A DNA stretch of 64,000 nucleotides from MFD04580-c1 sp963702995 (GTDB lineage Bacteria; Planctomycetota; Phycisphaerae; Tepidisphaerales; Tepidisphaeraceae), in the NCBI GenBank assembly GCA_963702995.1, contig OY969783.1, positions 5,456,001 to 5,520,000 of the forward strand, in the 5' to 3' direction. Shown here in pieces: positions 7,108 through 15,748 of this stretch (within the stretch, counting starts at the first letter, position 1; every line of letters starts with the position of its first letter). A program made the translations under genes and the position numbers. The notes below the pieces were generated by a model that was not told the DNA's origin, ran no database searches, and saw only the letters and a list, made by a program, of their open reading frames with translations.

Positions 7108-8452
7108 ATTTGTTCAGCATCGTCCGCTCGATGAACCCCGTGTCGATCTCCCCGCTGATGAAATTGGGGTTGTCCATGATCTGAAGGTGCAGCGGGATCG
7201 TGGTCTTGATCGGGGAGACGTGGAATTCGGACAGGGCGCGGCGCATCGTCGCGATCGCTTCGGTGCGGGTGGGGCGGTGGACGATCAGCTTGCCGATCAT
7301 GCTGTCGTAATTCGGGGGGATGGTATAGCCGGTGTAGACGTGCGTGTCGAGGCGGACGCCGGGGCCGCCGGGGAGGCGAAGCTCCTCAATGCGGCCGGGG
7401 CAGGGCGCGAAGTTGCGCGTCGGGTCTTCGGCGTTGATGCGGCACTCGATCGCGTGGCCAACCTGCTTGACGTCGCTCTGCTGGAACGGGAGCTTCTCAC
7501 CGGCCGCGATGCGGATCTGCTGTTTAATGAGGTCGATGCCGGTCACCTGCTCGGTCACGGGGTGCTCGACCTGGATGCGTGCGTTCACTTCCAGCAGGTA
7601 GAAGCTCTGGTCCTTATCGACGAGGAACTCGACGGTGCCGGCGTTGGTGTAGTTGGCGGCCTTGATCAATCGGACGGCCGCCGCGCAAAGCGATTCGCGC
7701 ACCTTGCTACTCAGGACGGGGCTGGGGGACTCTTCGACCAGCTTCTGATGGCGGCGCTGCAGTGAGCAGTCGCGCTCCCAGAGATGGACGGCATTGCCGT
7801 GGTGGTCGGCGATGACCTGCACCTCGACGTGGCGGCCGAACTCGATGTACTTCTCGATGTAGACCGTCGCGTCCTTAAAGGCCGACTCGGCCTCGGCCTG
7901 GGCCTGGCGCAGGCCCGACTGGAGCGACACGTCGTTATGGGCGAGGCGCATCCCGCGGCCGCCGCCGCCGGCCGCCGCTTTGATGATCACCGGGTAGCCG
8001 ATCTCGCGGGCGAGCTTCAGGGCCTCCTTTTCGTCGTCAACGGCCCCTTCGGAACCGGGGACAGTCGGGACTTTGGCCTTCTTCGCCAGGCGCTTGCACG
8101 CGACTTTGTCGCCGACGGCCTCCATCGCTTCGACGGTCGGGCCGATGAACTCGATCTTGCACGCGCGGCAGACTTCGGCGAAGTGCGCCCGCTCGGAGAG
8201 GAACCCGTAGCCGGGGTGGATCGCGTCAACGTCCGAGATCTCGGCCGCGGCGATGATGCGGTCGATCTTGAGGTAGCTTTCCAGCGCCGGCGCCTTGCCG
8301 ATACAGATGGCCTGGTCGGCGAGCTTGAGGTAGGCGGCGTCGGCGTCGGCGGTGGAATAGACTGCCACCGTCTGGATGCCCAGTTCGCGACAGGCGCGGA
8401 TGATCCGCAGCGCGATCTCACCTCGATTGGCGATTAAAATCTTGGAGAACAT
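7106..8452 (-). CDS. accC: Acetyl-CoA carboxylase, biotin carboxylase subunit
   Basis: Carboxylates the biotin on AccB using ATP and bicarbonate, the first half of malonyl-CoA synthesis. The 448 residues equal the usual size. Seen: 'MFSKILIANRGEIALRI' at the start, 'HPGYGFLSE' near residue 85, the ATP-grasp glycine-rich loop 'AAAGGGGRGMRLAH', and 'NARIQVEHPVTEQVTG' with catalytic Glu/Arg residues. The start at 8452 matches family N-termini; seven further in-frame residues upstream are not used. AccB lies 138 bases upstream on the same strand, so the two are probably one operon. The stop codon is embedded in a dispersed repeat. Confidence 0.97.
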   Translation of the reverse strand: MFSKILIANRGEIALRIIRACRELGIQTVAVYSTADADAAYLKLADQAICIGKAPALESYLKIDRIIAAAEISDVDAIHPGYGFLSERAHFAEVCRACKIEFIGPTVEAMEAVGDKVACKRLAKKAKVPTVPGSEGAVDDEKEALKLAREIGYPVIIKAAAGGGGRGMRLAHNDVSLQSGLRQAQAEAESAFKDATVYIEKYIEFGRHVEVQVIADHHGNAVHLWERDCSLQRRHQKLVEESPSPVLSSKVRESLCAAAVRLIKAANYTNAGTVEFLVDKDQSFYLLEVNARIQVEHPVTEQVTGIDLIKQQIRIAAGEKLPFQQSDVKQVGHAIECRINAEDPTRNFAPCPGRIEELRLPGGPGVRLDTHVYTGYTIPPNYDSMIGKLIVHRPTRTEAIATMRRALSEFHVSPIKTTIPLHLQIMDNPNFISGEIDTGFIERTMLNK

Positions 8453-8590
8453 GAGTTGGGGGCACCGCGCCACCAGGGGAGCATGCGTCGGATTGAAGAA
8501 GGTTCTTCCCCTTCTTCTTTCGCTCCTGCCTGGCGTCGCCGGGGCCGTCGTTTCCTTTCAGATGCCGGCAAGGGCTCGATCGGCCGCCGT

Positions 8591-9115
8591 TCACGCCGGT
8601 TTAACGAGGAACATCGGCTGCTCCGCCTGGACCGGATGCCCGTTCTCGACCAGCACCTTGACGATTGTGCCGGTCACGTCGGCCTTTTGAACAAAATAGT
8701 TCTTCATCGCCTCAATGACGCAGATCTCGGTCTCGTCTTTGACGACGCGGCTGCCAATGTTGATGAACGGCTTCTCACCCGGCTTGGGGGCCGTGTAGAA
8801 AGTTCCGACCATCGGGCTCCGCATCGGAATGAGCCCGGCGTCTTCCTTCGGCGCCTCGGTCGCCGGGGCCGTTCCGCCCGCCGGCGCCGGGGCGCCGGGG
8901 GCCATCGCCATCTGCGGAGCAGGGCCGGCCGCACCGGTCACGTAGGTGGGCCCGCGCTTGATGACCACGCGCCGCCCCTCTTCGCGGAGGTCAACGGTGT
9001 TCACGTCATTGGCCGCCATGAGCTTGATGATCTGCTCGAGCAGCCCCGGGTCCATGGGGGTGCCGGCCGCCGGCGACGGGGAAGGTTTCTTCTTCGTGGT
9101 TTTCTTTTCTGCCAT
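8591..9115 (-). CDS. accB: Biotin carboxyl carrier protein of acetyl-CoA carboxylase
   Basis: A 174-residue carrier whose lysine-bound biotin shuttles CO2 between AccC and the carboxyltransferase. Seen: a lysine-rich start MAEKKTTKKK, an N-terminal helix 'LLEQIIKLMAANDVNTVDL', an Ala/Pro-rich flexible linker around residues 70-95, and a biotinyl domain 'RSPMVGTFYTAPKPG' to 'IEAMKNYF'. The lysine in EAMKN is the biotinylation site; the usual motif is EAMKM. The start at 9115 is chosen because the longer frame to 9331 has no family similarity. It precedes accC, as in many bacteria. Confidence 0.95.
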   Translation of the reverse strand: MAEKKTTKKKPSPSPAAGTPMDPGLLEQIIKLMAANDVNTVDLREEGRRVVIKRGPTYVTGAAGPAPQMAMAPGAPAPAGGTAPATEAPKEDAGLIPMRSPMVGTFYTAPKPGEKPFINIGSRVVKDETEICVIEAMKNYFVQKADVTGTIVKVLVENGHPVQAEQPMFLVKPA

Positions 9116-9296
9116 GTTTCGTTGTCTTGAGTTCCGAGCGCCCCCGGGTCTCCAAAAACCCTTCGTCGCGGGCGGCCTACGTGTGGCGAGAAGCTGGCGA
9201 TCGCCCCGTACCAGAAAGCGCCGCGGTCTCTCGCCCTGCCACGGCCCAACTGTATAGCCGCGCTGCCTTATCCTGCCCGCGCCGCAGGCAACGGGG

Positions 9297-10457
9297 TCAC
9301 TCCATGTAATTCTGTTCGAAGCTGCGGTCAAGCGTCGAGAGCAACTCGCACCCCGAATGCGTGATCAGCACGTCGTCTTCGATCCGAACCCCGCCTTCGC
9401 CGGGAAGGTAGATCCCAGGCTCCACCGTCACCACCATGCCCGGTCGAAGCTCTTCTTCTCCCCCGTTCTTCCGCATCGACGGCAGCTCATGAATATCGCG
9501 GCCGATGCCATGGCCAAGTCCGTGGCCGAACTCTTTGCCGAACCCGGCTTTCTCGATCACGTCGCGGGCGACGCGGTCGGCCTGAAGCGACGTCACGCCC
9601 GGCCGCAGGAATTTGATCGCCGCCTCCTGGGCCTCCAGCACCGTCCGGTAGACCTGCTTAATGCGCGGGCTGACGCGGCCGATGACCAGCGTCCGGGTCA
9701 GGTCCGAGCAATACCCTTTCACAACCGCCCCCCAGTCGATCAGCAGCGGCTGATCGCGCTGGACGAGCGTTTCCCCCGGGCGATAGTGGGGCAGCGAGCT
9801 GTTGGCGCCGGCCGCGACAATGACGGGGAAGCTGCTGCCGCTGGCGCCGCGGCTGCGCAGCTCCATCAGCAGCAGGCCGGCGAGGTAATTCTCGGTCTGG
9901 CCGGCCTTGATCTCGCTGCGAATCGCGTCGAAGGCTTCCTCGGCGACGGCGACGGACTTACGGATCAGATCGATCTCGGTGTCGTCCTTCACCTTGCGGA
10001 TGTTGACCATCACGTCTTCAAGGCCGACCAGCTCGACGACGCGGGGCTCGCGCCCTTCCTTCGACTCGCTCTGGCGGATGGCGGTCAGCGCCGTATTCAG
10101 GGCGTCGATCTGGCCGACGGTGGCGAAGTTCGCCTCGAACCCGACGCGCGTCGCCTTGGAATCGACGATCGTCCGGGAAAGCGTCTCCGCCATCTTCCCA
10201 TCGCGGATCGAAACCTTCAGCCAGGCGGCCTCCAGCTCGGCCTGTTCCTGGTAGCGAAAATCGGTGGCGAGGAAGAAGTCCTTCTCCGTGATCAGCCCGA
10301 CCGAGTCTTCGCCGGTAAAGTTGGTGAGGTAGGCAAGGTCCGACGGATGGGTCAGCAGCAAGCCGTCAAGCTTGAGCTGCTTCATCGCATCTCGAACGTT
10401 CTTCTGGCGTACCTTGAGGTAGGCTTTGGCCCGGCTGACGACTGGCTTGGTCTGCAT
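9297..10457 (-). CDS. pepP: M24 Xaa-Pro aminopeptidase
   Basis: A pita-bread-fold metallopeptidase removing N-terminal residues before proline. Of 386 residues, the first 150 form a creatinase N-terminal domain ('GLLLTHPSDLAYLTNFTG') and the rest the catalytic domain. Visible metal ligands: two Asp in 'LIDWGAVVKGYCSDLTRT', His in 'GHGLGHGIGRDIHE', Glu in 'VTVEPGIYLPG' and Glu in 'GVRIEDDVLI'. The start MQTKPVVSRAKAYLK at 10457 is preferred; an extension to 10526 is possible. Position just upstream of accB-accC resembles the peptidase-(efp)-accB-accC order of other bacteria, but efp is missing here. Confidence 0.93.
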   Translation of the reverse strand: MQTKPVVSRAKAYLKVRQKNVRDAMKQLKLDGLLLTHPSDLAYLTNFTGEDSVGLITEKDFFLATDFRYQEQAELEAAWLKVSIRDGKMAETLSRTIVDSKATRVGFEANFATVGQIDALNTALTAIRQSESKEGREPRVVELVGLEDVMVNIRKVKDDTEIDLIRKSVAVAEEAFDAIRSEIKAGQTENYLAGLLLMELRSRGASGSSFPVIVAAGANSSLPHYRPGETLVQRDQPLLIDWGAVVKGYCSDLTRTLVIGRVSPRIKQVYRTVLEAQEAAIKFLRPGVTSLQADRVARDVIEKAGFGKEFGHGLGHGIGRDIHELPSMRKNGGEEELRPGMVVTVEPGIYLPGEGGVRIEDDVLITHSGCELLSTLDRSFEQNYME

Positions 10458-10904
10458 GCCGCGAATCCGTTGAAAACGGTGAACGTCCGCCAGAAAGAAA
10501 GGCTCGTTGACGCTCGCCGACGCCATCGGCCTGCGGGAACGCCTTCCAGCGGCCGATGGCCAATCTTAATCTCGTAAACCCGATGCCCGCCGCAAGAAGC
10601 AGGCCTCGCCCAAGGGCTTCGTCCAGGCCCGGAAGCGCGGCACCGTACTGGACGTTATGGCCCGCTGTCAACGTTTCCGGCCCGCTCCCAACGGGGGCGG
10701 CTAAACCCGCCGGCAGTCGCTTCGAACAACTCCGCTCGCCCGCCGGTTGGACATCATAGACGGAATGGGTTCGGGTGGCGATGGGAGCGAAAAGGCGGCG
10801 GTATCGCCGCCGGCTTCACAAACCGACTGAAACGCAACTTCCGATTTCGAGGTCGTTTCGGACTGACGCGATCTGCCTGGCACCGCCCGAAAGCAAGCCC
10901 TCCA

Positions 10905-10991
10905 GGACGGAGTGACGCCCGCCCGCTTGGGGTCCAGCCGCACCGCCTCCAGGTAAGTCGCTTCGGCCTCGGCGCTGCGGCCGAGGGACGT
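10905..10991 (-). pseudogene. TPR-repeat remnant
   Basis: The minus-strand translation reads 'SLGRSAEAEATYLEAVRLD' followed by PKRAG, which fits the second helix and loop of a tetratricopeptide repeat (A-E-x(2)-Y-x-EA-L-x-L-D-P). No flanking repeats remain in this or the other frames, so it looks like a relic of a larger TPR protein. It could be chance in GC-rich DNA, but the match to the TPR consensus spacing is good. Confidence 0.4.
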
Positions 10992-10996
10992 GATAC

Positions 10997-11022
10997 GGGG
11001 ACGCAGCTGAAGATGCGTCCCC
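10997..11022. repeat. Short 9-bp-stem hairpin downstream of the lipoprotein gene
   Basis: ggggacgca (10997-11005) and tgcgtcccc (11014-11022) pair perfectly around an eight-base loop. It lies 27 bases after the stop of the minus-strand lipoprotein gene. There is no T-run, so it is not a canonical terminator. Confidence 0.5.
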
Positions 11023-11048
11023 GTTTCCATCCCTCTTCCCTTCCCACT

Positions 11049-12089
11049 TCATGTCCGGAAAACCACCGCATCACGGATCAGCTTAGCCAGAACCTTCGCT
11101 CGATCTGAATCGACCTTTGACTCCAGCGACCGAACCAGCGACTGCACCTCTTTGGCGGTCGCGCTATGATGACTATCGTAAATTCCGGCGCAGACTCCGA
11201 GCCCGATCCCATAAACGGATTCGAAAGAAGGCGAGGCATCAACGATCTTCTGGAGTTTGGCGGCGACAGACATGTCTAATTCGTTCGATCGATTTAAAAT
11301 CCAAATCCTCGTTAACGCACCTTGTAAGACCGCGTCTTCACTTTTCGGGATGAGGGCCGCTATCGCGTCATTTGATTCTTCAGTTCGATCCATGAACCGC
11401 GAATAGTGAATAGCGACGAAGGGATTGTTGCTGTTCATTCCGCTCAATATTTTAGATCGGTCGTTCGGAAGGTTGCTTCTCGTTTGTGACCCCAGGTCCG
11501 CGGAGACCGAATCAATCGCCTCCCGAACTCGCGTTCCCCAGTTGTCGGGAATGAGAATTGCGGGCCGATATCTGAAGATGCCTGGGTAGCCGTCGTTGAC
11601 GCGGCAGATAACGGTCCCCCCCGCACCCCGATAGGGTGAGTAGAGAGCTTCCGAGATCTCGAGCCTGGGTTCGTTCGCAACTGCGTCTGGTACCTTGCTG
11701 ATCTCTTCAAACCGACCGACACACCGGGGTGGGACAGTCAAGACTGCTATCAGGCGAACATCGGCACCGCGAAGCGCGCGTTGAGGTAGCGGCTCTGCAC
11801 TCGAGGCAGACCGATCCGTTCCGTCCTCACCATTCGTCAAGCTGGGACTTTCATTGTAGCCGCATTCGTCAGGCTTAATGCGTGCGACAATCCAGGACAT
11901 CCGCCTTGCGCCATCAGCTGCAACAGCGGCAAGATCCAGTCGGGCGAGATCCCTAACCGTCCGGACATCGCGTCGAACGCTCTCCCGATCGATCTGGGTC
12001 GAAGGACGAGTCGGCAACGCGACGTCCGTGCAGCCGAATAACAAGACGAAGGACATTAAGGGAATCCCTCGCAACTCTGATACCGTCAT
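11049..12089 (-). CDS. Predicted lipoprotein of unknown function
   Basis: A 346-residue protein that I do not recognise. The N-terminus MTVSELRGIPLMSFVLLFGC has a short hydrophobic run ending in a lipobox-like LFGC, so it is probably lipid-anchored at Cys20. The body is mixed alpha/beta with no clear motif. The C-terminal third ('DAVLQGALTRIWILNRSNE' onwards) looks helical. Base composition is visibly less GC-rich than its neighbours, with many AAA, ATT and TCG codons, which may indicate lateral acquisition. There are no operon partners: pepP is 590 bases downstream and queG is on the other strand. Confidence 0.7.
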   Translation of the reverse strand: MTVSELRGIPLMSFVLLFGCTDVALPTRPSTQIDRESVRRDVRTVRDLARLDLAAVAADGARRMSWIVARIKPDECGYNESPSLTNGEDGTDRSASSAEPLPQRALRGADVRLIAVLTVPPRCVGRFEEISKVPDAVANEPRLEISEALYSPYRGAGGTVICRVNDGYPGIFRYRPAILIPDNWGTRVREAIDSVSADLGSQTRSNLPNDRSKILSGMNSNNPFVAIHYSRFMDRTEESNDAIAALIPKSEDAVLQGALTRIWILNRSNELDMSVAAKLQKIVDASPSFESVYGIGLGVCAGIYDSHHSATAKEVQSLVRSLESKVDSDRAKVLAKLIRDAVVFRT

Positions 12090-12739
12090 GACGAGCCTCG
12101 ACTTACGTCAAATGGAGGATTGCTTCCCCGCCGGCCGTCAACCACTTCGAATTCTCGGCACGGCCAAGCTCCTCGTGGGAATGTAAAAGGGGACAGCCTC
12201 AATTCGGATCGCCGACGGTACCTGAGCCGTCTCTGGCAATTGGGATTTCCCCGCCGTGCGTCGAACCTGTCCCGCACCTGATTTAAGACCGCGACGCCAT
12301 CGTCGATGGCGTCGGCGGTCATCTGGCAACCGTCCTGCTGCTGATCATAACTGGACGTGTGCCGGTTCACAGGGCCATCAATGCCGGTCCCTACCGCTGG
12401 ATCGAATCGGAAAACTTGGCGGCCGAGGATGTCGTAGCCGTCGGGTCGGGTCCGTCTGGGTGGCCGGCTGGCCGAGAGCGTTACTGATGTTGCTGACCGA
12501 GTCGGCTGGGGCGCCGGGCGGTGGAGCGCGGCTTGCGAATTTGGTACAAGTCGATCTTGTTTTGCCCACTTTTGCCCGAAGATCCGGAGGCGCGAAAGAA
12601 GGTCTGTCGAAGTACGCTCCAGCGGCGACGCGATGAATCACCACGTTGTTGTGTGTAGCTTCCGGTCACGAGCCTGGGGTATCCACCCACCGAGGGACCA
12701 CCCACCGCGCTGGCAGGTTCGTGGACGCGGTGACACGCG
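12090..12739. other. 650-base gap with no convincing gene
   Basis: No frame on either strand shows recognisable protein features. At 12186 the sequence aaaggggacagcctc resembles the ends of REP-transposase-associated repeats, but I see no partner copy in the window. Promoters for queG (plus) and the lipoprotein (minus) should lie here; none is clear. Confidence 0.5.
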
Positions 12740-13747
12740 ATGAGCACACTTACTGTAGAACGACTGCAAGATCAGGCGCTCGTCGCGGCCATCAAGCGGA
12801 AGGGGGCCGAACTGGGCTTTCATCTCGTTGGGGTCGCGCCGGCCCACGGGTCGGCTTATCGGGACTATTTCCGGCAGTGGATCGACTCCGGCCAGGCCGG
12901 CTCGATGACGTGGCTGGGGAAGCGGTTCGAGGAACGAACCGATCCGAGCGCCTATCTGCCGGCGGCCGCTAGCGTGATCTGCGTGGCGATCAATTACTTT
13001 GTTCCGCTCGAGCCCGTGCCTGACGCCGAACGCGGCCGCCATGGGCGGCTTGCACGGTACGCCCTCGGCGACGACTACCACGAGGCGATGAAGCCCCGCC
13101 TGTACGACTTGGCCGACTGGTTCCGAGAGCTTGTGCCTGGCGCCATGACGCGCTGCTCCGTTGACACCGCGCCGGTGATGGAGAAGGAACTGGCGGCCCG
13201 CGCTGGCGTCGGGTGGGTGGGGAAGAATACGTGCCTGATCAGCCCGAGCGAAGGGTCGTGGCTTCTGCTTGGGGCGGTGCTGACCGACTACCCGCTTACG
13301 CCCGACGAGCCGGCGACCGACCACTGCGGCACCTGCACCCGATGTCTTGAGGCCTGCCCGACCGGCGCGCTGACGGGGCCGTACCAGCTCGACGCGCGTC
13401 GGTGCATCTCCTACCTGACGATCGAGCATGAGGGGCCGATCGATCCGGCGCTGAAGCCGCTCATGGGGGATTGGCTGTACGGTTGCGATGTCTGCCAGGA
13501 CGTCTGCCCGCACAATCGGAAGGCGTCGGAGTCGGATGCGCCGTTCGCCCGGCCGCGTTTTCCGACCGGGACGCTGCCGATCGACGATGTCCTCGCCTGG
13601 GACGAAGGGGAATTTCGCCGGCGGATGCGAGGGAGCGCCATCAAACACATCAAGCTGCCAATCCTGCAGCGTAGCGCTCGGATCGCGGCGGAGAACGCCG
13701 CGGGCGCGGCGGTGGGCGGTGGCGTGGCCTCATTGACGCCCGAGTAA
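12740..13747 (+). CDS. queG: Epoxyqueuosine reductase
   Basis: A cobalamin- and iron-sulphur-dependent enzyme that makes the last step of queuosine formation on tRNA, reducing epoxyqueuosine. At 335 residues it is slightly shorter than E. coli QueG. Seen: an N-terminal DUF1730-type region ('LGFHLVGVAPAHGSAYRDY'), 'MEKELAARAGVGWVGKNT', and two 4Fe-4S motifs, 'CGTCTRCLEACPTGAL' near residue 197 and 'GCDVCQDVCPHN' near 250. No C-terminal HEAT-repeat extension is present. It stands alone on the plus strand, and its stop codon nearly touches the terminator of the convergent hsp20 gene. Confidence 0.96.
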   Translation: MSTLTVERLQDQALVAAIKRKGAELGFHLVGVAPAHGSAYRDYFRQWIDSGQAGSMTWLGKRFEERTDPSAYLPAAASVICVAINYFVPLEPVPDAERGRHGRLARYALGDDYHEAMKPRLYDLADWFRELVPGAMTRCSVDTAPVMEKELAARAGVGWVGKNTCLISPSEGSWLLLGAVLTDYPLTPDEPATDHCGTCTRCLEACPTGALTGPYQLDARRCISYLTIEHEGPIDPALKPLMGDWLYGCDVCQDVCPHNRKASESDAPFARPRFPTGTLPIDDVLAWDEGEFRRRMRGSAIKHIKLPILQRSARIAAENAAGAAVGGGVASLTPE

Positions 13748-13783
13748 GAAAAAAGAGGGCACGCGCTGACGCGCGTGCCCTCT
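13748..13783 (-). terminator. Intrinsic terminator of hsp20
   Basis: A perfect 13-bp stem (agagggcacgcgc, 13754-13766, with 13771-13783) around a tgac loop. On the minus strand the stem is followed by a run of six T (13754-13749), so it ends transcripts coming from hsp20, whose stop is 37 bases upstream. On the plus strand it lies directly behind the queG stop and may also stop that transcript, though without a T-run. Confidence 0.85.
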
Positions 13784-13819
13784 GTGGCAACGTTCCGTTC
13801 GCTGATCGTCCGAACGTCA

Positions 13820-14272
13820 TCACCCAACTTGGACCTTGCGCGGCTTGGTTTCTTCGCGCTTGGTCAGCGTAATGGTCAGGATGCCGTCCGCGAGTTTCGC
13901 GTTGACGCTCTTCTCATCAACGGTCGGCGGGAGCGCGAAGCTACGGAGGAAGCGGCTGTAGCGGCGCTCGTTGATGAGCAGCTCGCCTTTTTTCTCCTCA
14001 CCCTCGCGGACGTCCTCGCGCCGTTCGGCGGCGATGGTCAGCGTCTGGTTCTCGAGCGTGATGTCGATCTCTTCCTTCTTGAAGCCGGGGACTTCGGCCT
14101 CGACGGAGATATGATCGTGGTCCTCACGAACGTCAACCCCCCACGGCGCCAGGCGGCCGCCGTCGTGGGTCTGGCCTGAGCCGAGATAGCGGTTCAGGAT
14201 GTCAAACTGCTGGTGAAGGCCTTCGAACGGGTCGGCGAAAACGCCCCGGTTCACTCGTGTCGGCAGTGCCAT
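13820..14272 (-). CDS. Small heat shock protein, Hsp20/alpha-crystallin family
   Basis: An ATP-independent holdase chaperone of 150 residues. An N-terminal arm of about 40 residues precedes the alpha-crystallin domain: 'WGVDVREDHDHISVEAEVPG' through 'LADGILTITLTKREE'. The conserved 'GVL/GIL' strand and a C-terminal tail (KPRKVQVG) are present. The start at 14272 is decided by agaggaga about eight bases upstream on the minus strand; the longer frame to 14443 overlaps the miaA leader. It is monocistronic with a strong terminator. No CIRCE-type repeat is seen upstream. Confidence 0.95.
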   Translation of the reverse strand: MALPTRVNRGVFADPFEGLHQQFDILNRYLGSGQTHDGGRLAPWGVDVREDHDHISVEAEVPGFKKEEIDITLENQTLTIAAERREDVREGEEKKGELLINERRYSRFLRSFALPPTVDEKSVNAKLADGILTITLTKREETKPRKVQVG

Positions 14273-14463
14273 AGCGTGATCTCCTCTAAAAGAGCCCTTT
14301 GGATTACTCCATTGACGATGCACGTAGCGTATAAACAAAGGCAATGCCAGTCTCATGGGACGGTTCCATTGAACGTAAGTCACCGTTAATGAATGGTTTC
14401 CGGGCAGCGCGGCCGTCGGTCGCAGTGCGGCCAATTCCTGCAAAAGTGACAGTGGATGCCGCG

Positions 14464-15384
14464 ATGACAGTCAGACCCCCGTTACTCGCCCTGCTGGGCT
14501 CGACGGCTTCAGGGAAGAGCGACCTGGCAATGGCGCTGGCCCGGCGTGCGGGGGCTCAGATCCTGAGCCTCGATTCAATGCAGGTCTATGTAGGAATGGA
14601 CGTCGGCACCGCCAAGCCAAGCGTAACCGAGCGGACTGAAGTGAAGCACCACATGATCGATGTTGTGCAGGCGGATGAAACGTTCACCGTCGCGCGATTT
14701 GTCGATTTGGCCGATCAGGTGATCGCGGGAGCGGCCGCGACCAACACTCCGCTCGTCGCCACCGGCGGGACGCCGCTTTACTACAAGGCGCTCTTCGAAG
14801 GGCTGTTCGAAGGCCCCAGCGCGGATGCCGCCGTCCGCGCGGCGCTGGACGAGCAGGCGAGCGAAACCCTGGCGAGCCGCCTGGCGGCCGTTGATCCTCA
14901 GGCGGCCGCCCGCATTCACGCGAACGATCGCCGGCGGTTGATCCGGGCGCTGGAGGTCTACGAGCTAACCGGCCGCCCGATCTCGTCGTTTCAGACCGAC
15001 TGGGATGCGCCGGTCTTCCGGCACCCGATCATCTGGGTGGGGCTGATCTGGGAGAAAGAGGCGTTGAACCGCCGGATCAACGCGCGCGTCAAGGCGATGA
15101 TGGCCGCCGGCTGGCTTGAAGAGACGCGACGGCTCTATGAGCGCCACGGCCGCCTGTCGCAGACGGCGGCGGAGGCGACGGGCTACCGCCAGTTGGCCGA
15201 CCATCTGGCCGGGAGGATCTCGCTCGACCAAGCCACGGAGGCGATCAAGATTGCCACGCGTCAGCTCGCCCGCAGGCAGATGAAGTGGTTTCGACGCTTC
15301 GAGGACGTTCTGTGGCTGCCGGGCGACCGCCCGCTGGAGGAGAACGTGGCGGCCGTTCTCAGTCGCTGGCCGGCACCCGGGTAG
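14464..15384 (+). CDS. miaA: tRNA dimethylallyltransferase
   Basis: Transfers the dimethylallyl group to A37 of tRNAs reading codons that begin with U, including the serine TCG codon read by the tRNA-Ser(CGA) in this window. At 306 residues it is a normal length. Seen: P-loop 'LGSTASGKSDLA', 'ISxDSMQVY'-type 'LSLDSMQVYVGMDVGTAKP', 'VATGGTPLYYKALFEGL', and 'IHANDRRRLIRALEVYELTG'. The start at 14464 puts the P-loop at the usual distance from the N-terminus; the frame is open 40 codons further upstream without similarity. Confidence 0.95.
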   Translation: MTVRPPLLALLGSTASGKSDLAMALARRAGAQILSLDSMQVYVGMDVGTAKPSVTERTEVKHHMIDVVQADETFTVARFVDLADQVIAGAAATNTPLVATGGTPLYYKALFEGLFEGPSADAAVRAALDEQASETLASRLAAVDPQAAARIHANDRRRLIRALEVYELTGRPISSFQTDWDAPVFRHPIIWVGLIWEKEALNRRINARVKAMMAAGWLEETRRLYERHGRLSQTAAEATGYRQLADHLAGRISLDQATEAIKIATRQLARRQMKWFRRFEDVLWLPGDRPLEENVAAVLSRWPAPG

Positions 15385-15748
15385 GGTCGAGAGCGGCAGG
15401 GCGGCTCCCGAGGGCTTATTGAGTGGACGGGCGCGAGCCAGAAGGTCGCGGGACGCCTTCCCCAGCCGCTCGGCGAAGTCCGACGGACTCCCCTTGTTTA
15501 GCAGCACCCCCTCCTGCCGCAACCTCGCGTCACGTTGATTACCTTCGTGCGGCTCACCATCAGCGTCTCACGCACCGACAACTCCCGGCGAAAATGCAAA
15601 TAACGCTTGACCGGCAATTCGGGTCGGCAGCACCACAGGTTATGGCTGGCCTCCACGTAAAACCTTTGCGGCCACGAGCCGCGTTTAGTGTCTGTGGAAT
15701 ATTTTGGGGATACCACCATGTGCGTGGCGGCCAGCCGTTTCATCCCAT
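15385..15748. other. Gap between convergent miaA and the sigma-fusion gene
   Basis: 364 bases with no convincing gene on either strand and no clear hairpin terminator for miaA. I see nothing specific in it. Confidence 0.5.

Larger units (their letters stand above)
10458..11048. other. Gene-poor stretch with traces of a decayed gene
   Basis: About 590 bases without a credible intact gene. It contains a TPR-like fragment on the minus strand (10905-10991) and a short hairpin (10997-11022). Otherwise I see nothing recognisable. Confidence 0.6.

Noticed and set aside
12086..12370. Possible transposase remnant on the minus strand
   Set aside because: No transposase motif (DDE, HUH or Tyr) can be seen; only a vague composition similarity.
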